Positions 31,933 through 39,061 of a stretch of DNA of 44,596 nucleotides are shown here, piece by piece. The stretch lies in contig CAVQQX010000082.1 of assembly GCA_963714645.1 (NCBI GenBank), forward strand, positions 1 to 44,596, written 5' to 3'. The stretch comes from RPQJ01 sp963714645 (GTDB lineage Bacteria > Pseudomonadota > Gammaproteobacteria > Steroidobacterales > Steroidobacteraceae). The position numbers were made by a program, and so were the translations under genes. The notes beneath the pieces were generated by a model. The model was not told the origin of the DNA. It did not search any database and worked only from the letters and a program-made list of their open reading frames with translations. Numbering within the stretch: the stretch's first letter is position 1; the number at the start of each line of letters is the position of its first letter.

Positions 31933-33522
31933 CTTCAGTCCCTGAGTGGGCACTGAGTTTACGCCGCTTTTTCCGGTGAGCGCCTGAAGCAGCCGGGTCT
32001 TCGATCCCATGATCCGAACCTCGCCGTCCGCGACCTCGACGCGCTGGGCGAGCGCGCGCAGGTGGTCGCGGCGGTAGCCGCCGCCTTCGAGACGGATGCG
32101 CTGGCGGGCGGTCTTGGCGAAGGTGCGGACCATCTGCGGGGTAATGGCCTTGGAGCCAGAGTTGTCGAGCATGGCTTGGGCGCGCTCGGCGTCGGCCTTC
32201 GCTTGGTCCCTGATGGCCTTGAGGCCGTCGATGCGGTCTTTCAGCGCCGGGTCGTCGATGTCGGCCACGCCTGCCTCGATGGCGTCGTAGAGGCGCTTGA
32301 GGCGCAGTTCCGATTCGGCGGCGCGCTTGTTCAGTTCCGCGATATGCTCGCGGCGGCGTTCGGATTGCTCCTGCCGCCGGTCGAGAACGCTGGCGAGGAT
32401 GGTTTCCAGCCGCTCGGGCTGGAGAAGCTGGTCTTCCAGATGGCTGGCGACAAGATCGTCCAGCTTGTCCATCGGCACGGCCATGCCCTCACAGGCGGTC
32501 GGTCCCTGCCGCGCCTTCATGGAGCAGGCATAGTAGCGATAGCGCCCGCCCTTGCCGGTGCGGATGGTCATGGCCCCGCCGCACTTGGCGCAATGGATCA
32601 GGCCGGTCAGCATGGTCGGGCCGCTGATGACGGCGGATGGCATGACCTTGGGGTTGCGGGCCTTGAGCAATGCCTGCACCGCGTCGAACGTCTCGCGGTC
32701 GATGATCGGCGGGACCGGAACCGTCACGATCTCGCTGACGGGTTTCAGCTCCTTGGTCTTGCTGCGCTTGTTGAACTCATGCTCGCCCATATAGGTGCGG
32801 CGCGTCAGGATGCGATGAACCTGCCCGATGCCCCAGCGCCCGCCGTCGCGGGTGAAGATGCGGCGGCTGTTGAGATAGGAGACGATGTTCTTGACGCCCA
32901 TCTGGCCGGTCGTGCCGTCGCCTTCCAGCGCCAGGCGATAGATCAGCCGCACCGTGTCGGCGTGGAGCGGGTCGATTTCCAGCTTCTTCTTGGTCTTGGC
33001 TCCGCGCTGCTCGGCCGCGACGACACGGTAGCCGATAGGAGGAAGCGAGCCGTTCCAGAAGCCTTGGCGGGCGTTCTCCTTCAAGGCCCGCATGACGTGC
33101 TTGGCGTTTTCCTTGGACTGGTATTCGTCGAACAGCGCCATGATCTGCCGCATCATCTGATGCACCGGATCGTCACCGATCTCCTGCGTGATCGACAGCA
33201 GCTTGACGCCGTTCTTCGCCAGCTTCCTGACGTAGAACTCCATATCAAAGGCGTCGCGGAAGAAGCGGCTGAACGAGTGGACGATCACCACGTCGAACGG
33301 CGCGGGCTTGGACGTGCCCGCCTCGATCATGCGCTGGAACTCTGGCCGGCGGTCGTTGGTCGCCGAAGCGCCCGGTTCCACGTAGGTTTCGACAAGCTGA
33401 TAGCCGCGTGAGGCGCAATAGGCTTCGCCCTGCCGCTTCTGGTCAGGGATCGAGACATCATGCTCGGCCTGTCGCGCCGTCGAGACGCGCAGGTAGAGGG
33501 CGGCTCGGAGCGGCACGGTCAT
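31885..33522 (-). CDS. Large serine recombinase (integrase/resolvase type)
   Basis: The 545-aa protein has a catalytic domain (about 5-150) starting LRAALYLRVSTARQAEHDVS, where Ser in RVST is the nucleophile, and IVHSFSRFFRDAFDMEFY. Next is a Recombinase domain (about 160-290, GFWNGSLPPIGYRVV, LTRRTYMGEHEFN), a zinc ribbon (IHCAKCGGAM, YYACSMKARQGPTACEGM) and a coiled coil (about 400-470). Its last 16 codons (WRRGWDSNPRTPVEM region) lie inside tRNA-Ser on the opposite strand, so the attachment site supplies its C-terminus and stop. It is intact and is the probable mobility enzyme of the island. Confidence 0.93.
   Translation of the reverse strand: MTVPLRAALYLRVSTARQAEHDVSIPDQKRQGEAYCASRGYQLVETYVEPGASATNDRRPEFQRMIEAGTSKPAPFDVVIVHSFSRFFRDAFDMEFYVRKLAKNGVKLLSITQEIGDDPVHQMMRQIMALFDEYQSKENAKHVMRALKENARQGFWNGSLPPIGYRVVAAEQRGAKTKKKLEIDPLHADTVRLIYRLALEGDGTTGQMGVKNIVSYLNSRRIFTRDGGRWGIGQVHRILTRRTYMGEHEFNKRSKTKELKPVSEIVTVPVPPIIDRETFDAVQALLKARNPKVMPSAVISGPTMLTGLIHCAKCGGAMTIRTGKGGRYRYYACSMKARQGPTACEGMAVPMDKLDDLVASHLEDQLLQPERLETILASVLDRRQEQSERRREHIAELNKRAAESELRLKRLYDAIEAGVADIDDPALKDRIDGLKAIRDQAKADAERAQAMLDNSGSKAITPQMVRTFAKTARQRIRLEGGGYRRDHLRALAQRVEVADGEVRIMGSKTRLLQALTGKSGVNSVPTQGLKWRRGWDSNPRTPVEM
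31909..31932 (+). repeat. Attachment site repeat, tRNA-proximal (attL)
   Basis: This 24-bp sequence begins GTTCGAATCCCACCC and ends CTCCGCCA. It is the 3' end of tRNA-Ser and is identical to 38005-38028. The base just before it differs between the two copies (G here, A there), so identity is exactly 24 bp. Confidence 0.9.
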
Positions 33523-33555
33523 CGGCGTTGTCTCCTTCTCGAATAATGGTCCCGC

Positions 33556-33864
33556 TCAGGCAGCCTTCTTCACGGGACGCGCGCGCTCGACCCGTTCGCG
33601 CTCCTTGGGTGTGTTCATCACCTCCCAAAGATCGTTGCGCCGCTGCACGTTGAGCCAGAAGTCGGGGCTGTTGCCGAACACACGGGCCAGGATCAGCGCC
33701 GTCGCGGCCGTCACGTTCCTGCGGTTGCCGCACAGTTCGTTGACGTGTTTGCGCTGGACGCCCATCGCCTCGGCGAGCGCCCCCTGCGTCAGCCCCATCG
33801 GCTCCATGAACTCTTCGGTCAGTATCTCGCCGACGCTCGCCGGCTTGCGCTTGGTGGTCAGCAT
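33556..33864 (-). CDS. higA: HigA-family antitoxin, XRE-type DNA-binding protein
   Basis: HigA neutralises the HigB ribosome-dependent mRNase and represses its own promoter. The product from ATG 33864 is about 102 aa with a helix-turn-helix (MGLTQGALAEAMGVQRKHVNELCGNRR, about residues 22-48) and the VIP-class features TALILARVFGNSPDFWLNVQ. An ATG at 33882 overlaps the higB stop, but GAGCGAGG lies just upstream of 33864, making that the better start. The order toxin then antitoxin is typical of higBA. It ends 33 bp before the recombinase start. Confidence 0.9.
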   Translation of the reverse strand: MLTTKRKPASVGEILTEEFMEPMGLTQGALAEAMGVQRKHVNELCGNRRNVTAATALILARVFGNSPDFWLNVQRRNDLWEVMNTPKERERVERARPVKKAA

Positions 33865-33878
33865 GGTTTGCCTCGCTC

Positions 33879-34175
33879 TCATCGGTAGCTGTGATCGTCC
33901 AGATAGATTCCATCGGCCTCGCCGCGTTCACCATCCCAGCGGAAGACCAGCCGGTATTGCTTGTTGACGCGGATCGAGTGGAGACCTGCCAGATTGCCTT
34001 TCAGCTTCTCGAAATGGTTGCTGGGCGGCACGCGCAAGTCCTGATCGGTCACGGCGTCATCAATCATCTGGAGCTTGCGGAACAACCGGGCTTCCAGGTC
34101 GGATGGGATGTTGCGGGAGTGAGCGTCATCCACGAAGAAAGCCCGCAACCATTCATCCCGAAAGCCAACGATCAT
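33879..34175 (-). CDS. higB: HigB-family toxin (RelE superfamily)
   Basis: HigB is an mRNA interferase of the RelE/ParE fold. The 98-aa product contains LEARLFRKLQMIDDAVTDQD, LRVPPSNHFEKLKGNLAGLH and the core strand SIRVNKQYRLVFRWDGERGE, with the basic and aromatic residues (Arg, Tyr, Arg) used by this family. GGAGGGACGGG precedes the ATG. A palindromic operator lies upstream. Frame and motifs are intact, so the toxin is probably active. Confidence 0.92.
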   Translation of the reverse strand: MIVGFRDEWLRAFFVDDAHSRNIPSDLEARLFRKLQMIDDAVTDQDLRVPPSNHFEKLKGNLAGLHSIRVNKQYRLVFRWDGERGEADGIYLDDHSYR

Positions 34176-34189
34176 CCCGTCCCTCCAGT

Positions 34190-34226
34190 TATGAGTATAT
34201 GTACCGCGCTATAACTCATATTGCAA
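34190..34226 (-). promoter_or_regulatory. higBA promoter and operator
   Basis: TATGAGT (34190-34196) and ACTCATA (34214-34220) form an inverted repeat with a 17-bp centre. TATACT (minus, 34194-34199) is a good -10 overlapping one arm, and TTGCAA (34221-34226) touches the other. This is the expected layout for autorepression by HigA. Confidence 0.55.
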
Positions 34227-34235
34227 TAGGAGCGG

Positions 34236-34682
34236 TCAGCCCTCGGGGCCGAACAGTTCATCGAACAGGTCGCCGAACCATTGCTCGAACACCTCGATCT
34301 CGGCCTCTGTGACCGGAATGGGGCGCGGCCAATCGTCGGTGACGGTCCATGTGGAAAGATCGTGCTTGGGCGGTCGGCCCATAGGAACACAGTATCCCAG
34401 CAGCGCCTCAAGCTGCTCCGACGCCGTGGGCGGCCTGACGCGCCAGGAGCGGGACAATGCGCGATCAGACGCCATCGCGGTCCGCCCACTTCCCGGCCGC
34501 CACGCCACGGGGTTGGCGACCCATCGGTCGATGTCGGATTCCCGCCAGCCCGCGCCGTTGATGCTGATCTTGATCTGGGGCGGGAACGTGCCCTCGGCGA
34601 TCTTGCGGTAGATGGTGGACCGCGACAGGCCCGTGCGGTCGTGGACGGTGTCCATTCGGATGATACGGTCTGGCTGGCGCAT
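34236..34682 (-). CDS. AlpA-family helix-turn-helix regulator with C-terminal extension
   Basis: The 148-aa product (ATG 34682) has an AlpA/excisionase-like winged HTH in the first 60 residues: IIRMDTVHDRTGLSRSTIYR, IAEGTFPPQIKISINGAGWR and ESDIDRWVANP. AlpA proteins activate excision or regulate integrative elements. The tail of about 80 residues ends in an acidic, aromatic stretch (AEIEVFEQWFGDLFDELFG) that I do not recognise. GGAGGCAACCCGGCC precedes the ATG, supporting the start. Its place upstream of higBA and the recombinase fits a role in island mobility. Confidence 0.8.
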   Translation of the reverse strand: MRQPDRIIRMDTVHDRTGLSRSTIYRKIAEGTFPPQIKISINGAGWRESDIDRWVANPVAWRPGSGRTAMASDRALSRSWRVRPPTASEQLEALLGYCVPMGRPPKHDLSTWTVTDDWPRPIPVTEAEIEVFEQWFGDLFDELFGPEG

Positions 34683-34809
34683 GGCCGGGTTGCCTCCTGC
34701 TGGCTGTTCGTGGGACTGCCAGGACAGGCAAAGGCAAGGATTTGTTGTTGGCAATAGGGATTTAGGCGTCGTAGGGCTGTGGCGAAGAGGGGGCGGTAAA
34801 TAGGACGGT

Positions 34810-35576
34810 TTACAGCCCGAGACCCCGGCCCCGGCCAAGCCCGAAGGTGAGGGTGAGGTCGCGGCCGACGCCCATACCCGAATCGAATGAGATGCCGAGT
34901 TCGCGTTTGCGGTTGGGGAGCAGGGACTCCATCTGCGGGTCGCGTTCCAGGCTCTGCGCCATGTTCCCCATCTCCGCCCGCGCGGCCTGTGACCGGCATA
35001 GTCGCCCGCCGCATAGCGTTGGTCGCTGGCTCGGTGGAGATTTTGCCAGCGTTCCACGAAACGATCTGCGCGGCGGGCCGGTTCGGTGCGCAGCTCGGTT
35101 TCCAGTTGCAGGGCCCGGATTGCGCGCCGGGCGTCGCCTGACGCCGCCTCCGCCGCAAGTTCTTCTTGTAGGCCGCTTCGGCGTCATGCGAGCCGTGGGG
35201 GCGCACCTCCTCGAACCGCTGGCGCGCCTCCTGCAATTCCCTGACCTGATCGGGGCTGGCCTTGCCGCCTTGGTCCTGCGCCGCGAAGATCGCTTCGACG
35301 GCGCGGGCATGACGGACGAGCACCCGGCCACGGGCGCGGCGCAACGCCGCCTCCGGGTCTTCCCTCCACCCTCCTTTCCGGCCCCTGTCCGCCCTCGGCG
35401 GGCAGGCGCAACCCGTCGAACATGCCGCGCACTTACTCGGGTGCTTGCTTGACGATCTCGACAACCCGTTCCACGCGCTCGCGGAAGGTGATACCGCGCC
35501 GCTCGGCATAGTCGCGGGCGGGTTCGTAATCGCGCGCCATATCCTTGGCGCGGTCGCGCGACAGTGTGTTGACGAG
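34810..35576 (-). pseudogene. C-terminal remnant of a TraA-type conjugative relaxase, several frameshifts
   Basis: Pieces of one relaxase tail are spread over three frames. They read in order: NTLSRDRAKDMARDYEPARD, then ERVERVVEIVKQAPE followed by TAA (about 35434), then RGMFDGLRLPAEG in another frame. Next come EDPEAALRRARGRVLVRHAR through VRPHGSHDAEAAYKKN, then ETELRTEPARRADRFVERWQ, and finally MGNMAQSLERDPQMESLLPN and GRGRGLGL ending at 34810. Intact relatives are Ti-type relaxases that nick oriT. The nuclease domain is missing, cut off by the IS66 remnant. The island was probably once mobilisable. Confidence 0.75.
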
Positions 35577-36882
35577 TTTATTTGTCGTCGTTTGTCAAAA
35601 AGAATGACGCGGACTGTTGTCCGACTGCCTGAAGCAGTTTCGCGCGCGCCGCCGAGTCCGCACCACAGACCATCACGGTCCCTGCGCACGCGCGGGCGAA
35701 GCGCGGTCGCAAGCCCTTGTCCGCCGAGCTGCCGCGCATCGAGGTGGTCCACGATCTGCCCGAGGCCGAGAAGGTCTATGCGCACGACGGCACGCCGCTC
35801 GAACGGATTGGCGAGGAGAGTTCGGAGCAGCTCGACTTCAAGCCCGCCCAGGTGCGCGTGATCCGCAACGTGCGGCCGAAGTACGCCTGTCCGTGTTGCC
35901 GTGAAGGCGTGCGCATTGCCCCGGTGCCACCGGCCTTCTTTCCGAAGAGCCTGGCGACTCCGGCGCTGCTCGCGCACATCACGACGGCGAAGTTCGTCGA
36001 CGGCTTGCCGCTGCACCGCCAGGAAGCGCAGTTCGCGCGGCTCGGCGTCGGGCTCGGGCGGGCGACGATGGCCGGCTGGATGATCCGCCTGGGCGCCACG
36101 CACATCGTGCCGTTCATCAACCTGCTCAACGAGCGCATGTTCGAGCACCCGCTCATCCACTGCGACGAGACGCGACTGCTCGAGGGGTACCGCGGCCGCC
36201 TCCTCACCGACGGCTACGAGGCCTATGCGGGGGTGGCCCAGGCGCTCGGGCTCGTGCACGCCGGGTGTCTCGCGCACGCGCGGCGACGCTTCGACGAGGC
36301 GCGCAAGGCGCAGCCCGACACCGCCACGCACGCGAAGACCGCGCTCGCCTTCATCCGCGAGCTCTATCTCATCGAGCGCGCACTGTGGGATCGCGCCCGG
36401 CCCGTGACGCCGGCCGAGCGCGTGACGGTTCGTCAGCAGCACTCGGCGCCGATCGTCGCGCGGTTCCACGCCTGGCTCGAAGCACTCGCCCCGCGCGTGC
36501 TGCCCGAGGGTGGGCTCGGCAAGGCGGTGCACTACGCGCTCGGGCAGTGGCCGAAGCTCACCGTGTTCCTGCGCGACGGCGAGGTGCGCTGGACAATAAC
36601 CGGTGTGAAAACGCGATCCGCCCGTTCGTGGTCGGTCGTAAAGGCTGGCTCTTCTCCGACACGGTCAATGGCGCGAAGGCGAGCGCGAACCTCGCTGGTC
36701 GAAACCGCCAAAGCGAACCAGCTCGAACCGCATGCGTACCTCTCGCTGATCTTCGCGCGGCTGCCAACGCTGACCTCGGTCGAGGACTACGCAGCGCTGC
36801 TGCCGTGGAACGTGAAAACCGAGTTCGCATCCTCTACGACGTCACCGCGAGAACGCCAGAACGCGGTTGCTTGATCGCTTAC
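35577..36882 (+). mobile_element. IS66-family element, truncated remnant
   Basis: Only the right part of an IS66 element remains. It ends in GCTTAC (36877-36882), the expected IS66 right terminus, whose mirror GTAAGC would mark the left end. The left end and tnpA/tnpB are missing; the left boundary lies somewhere between the relaxase remnant (35576) and the tnpC frame (35633). Confidence 0.7.
35633..36874 (+). pseudogene. IS66-family transposase TnpC, degraded
   Basis: About 414 codons remain of a protein normally near 500 aa. Intact blocks are KRGRKPLSAELPRIEVVHDL, the zinc-finger-like YACPCCREGV, ATPALLAHITTAKFVDGLPL, MAGWMIRLG and PLIHCDETR. At HCDETR about 40 residues found in relatives are missing; the sequence jumps to LLEGYRGRLLTDGYEAY. 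Near 36590 the frame shifts: DNNRCENAIRPFVVGRKGW, which holds the catalytic Glu, is in the +1 frame. It shifts back near 36695 to LVETAKANQLEPHAYL. The N-terminal segment is also lost. No functional transposase can be made. Confidence 0.82.
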
Positions 36883-37247
36883 GATGTGGTTCGCGCGTGC
36901 CAGTGCTTCTAGGCGAGGCTGGGTGACGAGGCCCTGTCTTTCGGCTGAAATTGCCGACAACGGGGTTCCGCTCTTGCCAGCCAATGCGATGGCGTCAAAG
37001 TCTTGGTTGGTTGTTGCTTGAAGCTTCCGGCCGTGATGCAGGAGCCAAGCGCGCCTTGCGTCTTCCTGTCCGTGAATTCTCCGTTTCCCGCCCAACGCCC
37101 CCGTTTGGTCAGCACATTCTCGCGAAACGATCCCCAGTTGCCGAAGTGGCCCACTGGCAATGGCCGCATCAAATACTGGACATCACTGGTGCTGGTGTTG
37201 CCCGCCAGTGCGAATGTCTGCTTGATCGGACTTGACTGACCAACCAA
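36883..37247 (-). pseudogene. Unknown gene, frameshifted and cut by IS66
   Basis: Two overlapping minus-strand frames look like one damaged protein. The 5' part reads MRPLPVGHFGNWGSFRENVL and KRGRWAGNGEF (ATG 37169, or TTG 37247). Past about 37085 the protein-like sequence moves to the neighbouring frame: GQEDARRAWLLHHGRKLQA, NQDFDAIALAGKSG, ISAERQGLVTQPRLEALARA. It then runs into the IS66 right end at 36882. I do not recognise the family. The gene is divergent from parD. Confidence 0.45.
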
Positions 37248-37263
37248 GATTATTCATAAATAA
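37232..37263 (+). promoter_or_regulatory. parDE promoter with overlapping palindrome
   Basis: TTGACT (37232-37237) and CATAAA (37255-37260) are spaced by 17 bp. TTATT-CATA-AATAA (37250-37263) is a palindrome over the -10, a likely ParD operator. parD starts 28 bp downstream with GGAG in front of its ATG. Confidence 0.55.
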
Positions 37264-37290
37264 CAATCATGAGTAGTCTCGGAGATTCGC

Positions 37291-37539
37291 ATGGCGACCA
37301 CTAGTCTAAGTCTTGGCGAGCATTGGGAGGTTTTCATCCGCAACGAAGTCTCCAGCGGGCGCTACGGCTCGGCCAGCGAGGTGGTCCGCTCTGCACTGCG
37401 CGTCCTGGAAGAACGCAAGACGAAGCTGGAAGCGCTGCGGGCGCATCTCGCCGAAGGCGCGGGGCAGGCAGCGCGGGGCGACTTCGTGCGGGACTACTCC
37501 GTGGAGAAACTGATCGCCGATGCGGACACGGGTGAATGA
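37291..37539 (+). CDS. parD: ParD-family antitoxin
   Basis: The 82-aa product is a ribbon-helix-helix antitoxin: TTSLSLGEHWEVFIRNEVSS, GRYGSASEVVRSALRVLEER, then a ParE-wrapping acidic/helical tail (FVRDYSVEKLIADADTGE). It binds ParE and represses the operon. GGAG lies 8 nt before the ATG. Its last codons overlap the parE start by 4 bp (ATGA). The frame is intact, although the toxin is not. Confidence 0.93.
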   Translation: MATTSLSLGEHWEVFIRNEVSSGRYGSASEVVRSALRVLEERKTKLEALRAHLAEGAGQAARGDFVRDYSVEKLIADADTGE

Positions 37540-37844
37540 AGCTGTCGTTTCGGCTCACGCCACGAGCCTACGACGACCTCAGGAACATCGCGCGCTACAC
37601 ACGTCAACAGTGGGGCGAAGCTCAGCACGAGACGTACATGCGCGCACTGGATGACAGGTTTCGCTGGCTGGCCGAACACCCGCACTCCGGCAAGCACCGG
37701 CCAGACGTCGCCGAGGGTTACTAAAGCTTCCCGCAGGGTTCGCATCTGATCTTCGACCTCATCGGCGCGGATGCGATCGACATCATCGGCGTGCCGCACA
37801 GGCACATGGACGTGACAGGCTATTCCGCCGAGATCGATCCGTAA
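37536..37844 (+). pseudogene. parE: ParE-family toxin with an in-frame nonsense codon
   Basis: The frame codes for a complete ParE of about 102 codons: KLSFRLTPRAYDDLRNIARY, QQWGEAQHETYMRALDDRF, then EHPHSGKHRPDVAEGY. It has TAA at 37722-37724 (codon 63). After that codon the same frame continues as a normal ParE C-terminus, SFPQGSHLIFDLIGADAIDI and IGVPHRHMDV, to TAA at 37842-37844. ParE poisons DNA gyrase, and the C-terminal strands are needed for the fold. The toxin is probably inactive. Relatives have a Tyr/Arg-Ser pair where TAA-AGC stands, so a single substitution may explain it. Confidence 0.85.
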
Positions 37845-38004
37845 GTTTCACGCGTTCTCATGCGGTATCATTTCGCTCGGAGCCGAGACTGGCTTCGGCC
37901 GGCAAGGCGGGCGGTTTCCTGAACGCGGGCCGTGAGGGTACTTCTGAGGGTATCGACACGCATTGCCCGGAAACCACTCCTTGAGATCAGCAGTTTGGGC
38001 CGGA
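37845..38004 (+). other. Island end with paired TGAGGGTA repeats, no gene
   Basis: No supported gene. TGAGGGTA occurs twice, at 37933-37940 and 37945-37952, 12 bp apart. Similar tandem motifs are familiar to me next to tyrosine-integrase attachment sites in tRNA genes, but no integrase is present. GCCGA/TCGGC around 37883-37901 is a weak hairpin. Confidence 0.35.
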
Positions 38005-38028
38005 GTTCGAATCCCACCCTCTCCGCCA
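38005..38028 (+). repeat. Attachment site repeat, tRNA-distal (attR)
   Basis: Exact 24-bp copy of the tRNA-Ser 3' end including CCA. It is followed after 6 bp by a strong terminator, as expected of the original DNA downstream of the tRNA. Confidence 0.9.
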
Positions 38029-38034
38029 GAAAGC

Positions 38035-38067
38035 CGAAGCGCCCCGCCAGGGGCGTTTCGCTTTTTT
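38035..38067 (+). terminator. Intrinsic terminator, probably the original tRNA-Ser terminator
   Basis: An 11-bp stem (CGAAGCGCCCC / GGGGCGTTTCG, one G-T pair) with loop GCCA is followed by C and six T. It points the same way as tRNA-Ser and ends at the dapA stop codon, which is on the opposite strand. On the minus strand the stem is followed only by GCTTTC, so it is mainly a plus-strand terminator. Confidence 0.85.
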
Positions 38068-38948
38068 CAGGCCCCGCGCACGCCGGCCGCCTTCATGGCC
38101 GCAAGCACGTCGTCTTCGAGCCGCTCGGACAGCGGCGTGAGCGGCAGGCGGATGCCGCGCCCCACCAGGCCCAGCCTGGACACCGCCCACTTGACCGGGA
38201 TGGGGTTCGACTCGACGAACATCGCGAGATGCAGCGGCATCAGCTTCTCGTTGATCGTGGCGGCGAGCGCGTGATTGCCGGCGAGCGCGGCGGCGCACAT
38301 GTCGTGCATCGCCCGTGGCGCCACGTTCGCCGTCACCGAGATCACGCCGCACGCGCCGCGCTTCATCAGTTCCGCGGCGGTCGGGTCGTCGCCGCTCAGG
38401 AGCAGGAACCCCGTGCGGGCGCCATGCAGAATCGCCTCCGCGCGCGAGAGATCTCCCGTCGCCTCCTTGATGCCGGCGATCCGTGGATGTTTCGCCAGGC
38501 GCACGGCGGTCTCCGGCAGCAGGTCGCACGCGGTGCGACCCGGCACGTTGTAAACCAGTAACGGCACGCTTGCCGCCTCGGCCATGGCCCAGAAGTGGCG
38601 GTAGAGTCCCTCCTGCGTCGGCTTGTTGTAATACGGCGTGACGGCAAGCAAGGCATCGGCACCGGCCCGCTCGAGCGCACGCGACAATACGATGCTCTTC
38701 GCCGTGGCATTCGTGCCGCTCCCCGCGATCACCGCCAGGCGGTCCCCGACGCGGGCCTTGGCGCGCCGCACCAGTTCCTCGAGCTCCCCGGTTTCGAGCG
38801 TCGGCGATTCGCCCGTCGTCCCGCCGACGACGACGCCATCCGTGCCCTCGGCGAGGTGGAAGTCGAGCAGCCGGTCCCAGCCCGCGAGGTCGAGCCTCCC
38901 GTCGTCGTGCATCGGCGTGATCAGCGCCGGGATGCTCCCCTTGAACAT
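38067..38948 (-). CDS. dapA: 4-hydroxy-tetrahydrodipicolinate synthase
   Basis: DapA condenses pyruvate with aspartate semialdehyde in lysine/diaminopimelate synthesis. The 293-aa TIM-barrel protein has GTTGESPTL (Thr of the proton relay), the catalytic Tyr in VTPYYNKPTQEGLYRHF, the Arg in YNVPGRTACDLLP, and the Schiff-base Lys in IAGIKEATGDLSRA. SGDDPTAAELMKRGACGVIS follows. Only the ATG at 38948 (MFKGSIPALITPM) fits. It is divergent from the gcvR-like gene. No lysine riboswitch is visible upstream (113 bp). Confidence 0.97.
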   Translation of the reverse strand: MFKGSIPALITPMHDDGRLDLAGWDRLLDFHLAEGTDGVVVGGTTGESPTLETGELEELVRRAKARVGDRLAVIAGSGTNATAKSIVLSRALERAGADALLAVTPYYNKPTQEGLYRHFWAMAEAASVPLLVYNVPGRTACDLLPETAVRLAKHPRIAGIKEATGDLSRAEAILHGARTGFLLLSGDDPTAAELMKRGACGVISVTANVAPRAMHDMCAAALAGNHALAATINEKLMPLHLAMFVESNPIPVKWAVSRLGLVGRGIRLPLTPLSERLEDDVLAAMKAAGVRGA

Positions 38949-39061
38949 TGTTCCACCTCGCGCAGGTCGCCGCTCATGCTACTGAAGCGCAATCCGGCGA
39001 AGCAAGGCACAATCCGCATTACAGCACGGCCCCTGCGCCGCTACACTGAGTTCGACGCACC

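Larger units (their letters stand above)
31909..38028. mobile_element. Genomic island integrated in tRNA-Ser(GGA)
   Basis: A region of about 6.1 kb lies between direct repeats of the tRNA 3' end. It holds a serine recombinase, higBA, an AlpA-like regulator, a relaxase remnant, an IS66 remnant, a disrupted unknown gene and parDE. Several genes are broken, so the island is decaying. The relaxase and the recombinase recall Alphaproteobacterial integrative elements (inference from family appearance). Confidence 0.85.

Noticed and set aside
31909..38028. CRISPR array or phage-defence cassette inside the island
   Set aside because: No regularly spaced repeats and no Cas, restriction-modification or other defence genes are recognisable. 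The only repeat pair at scale is the 24-bp att duplication.
37932..38561. Plus-strand frame of 209 codons running across attR and into dapA
   Set aside because: It crosses the attachment repeat, the terminator and the antisense of dapA, and shows no protein-like conservation.
38949..39061. Lysine or glycine riboswitch between dapA and the gcvR-like gene
   Set aside because: The gap is only 113 bp and shows no multi-helix structure or conserved aptamer core.
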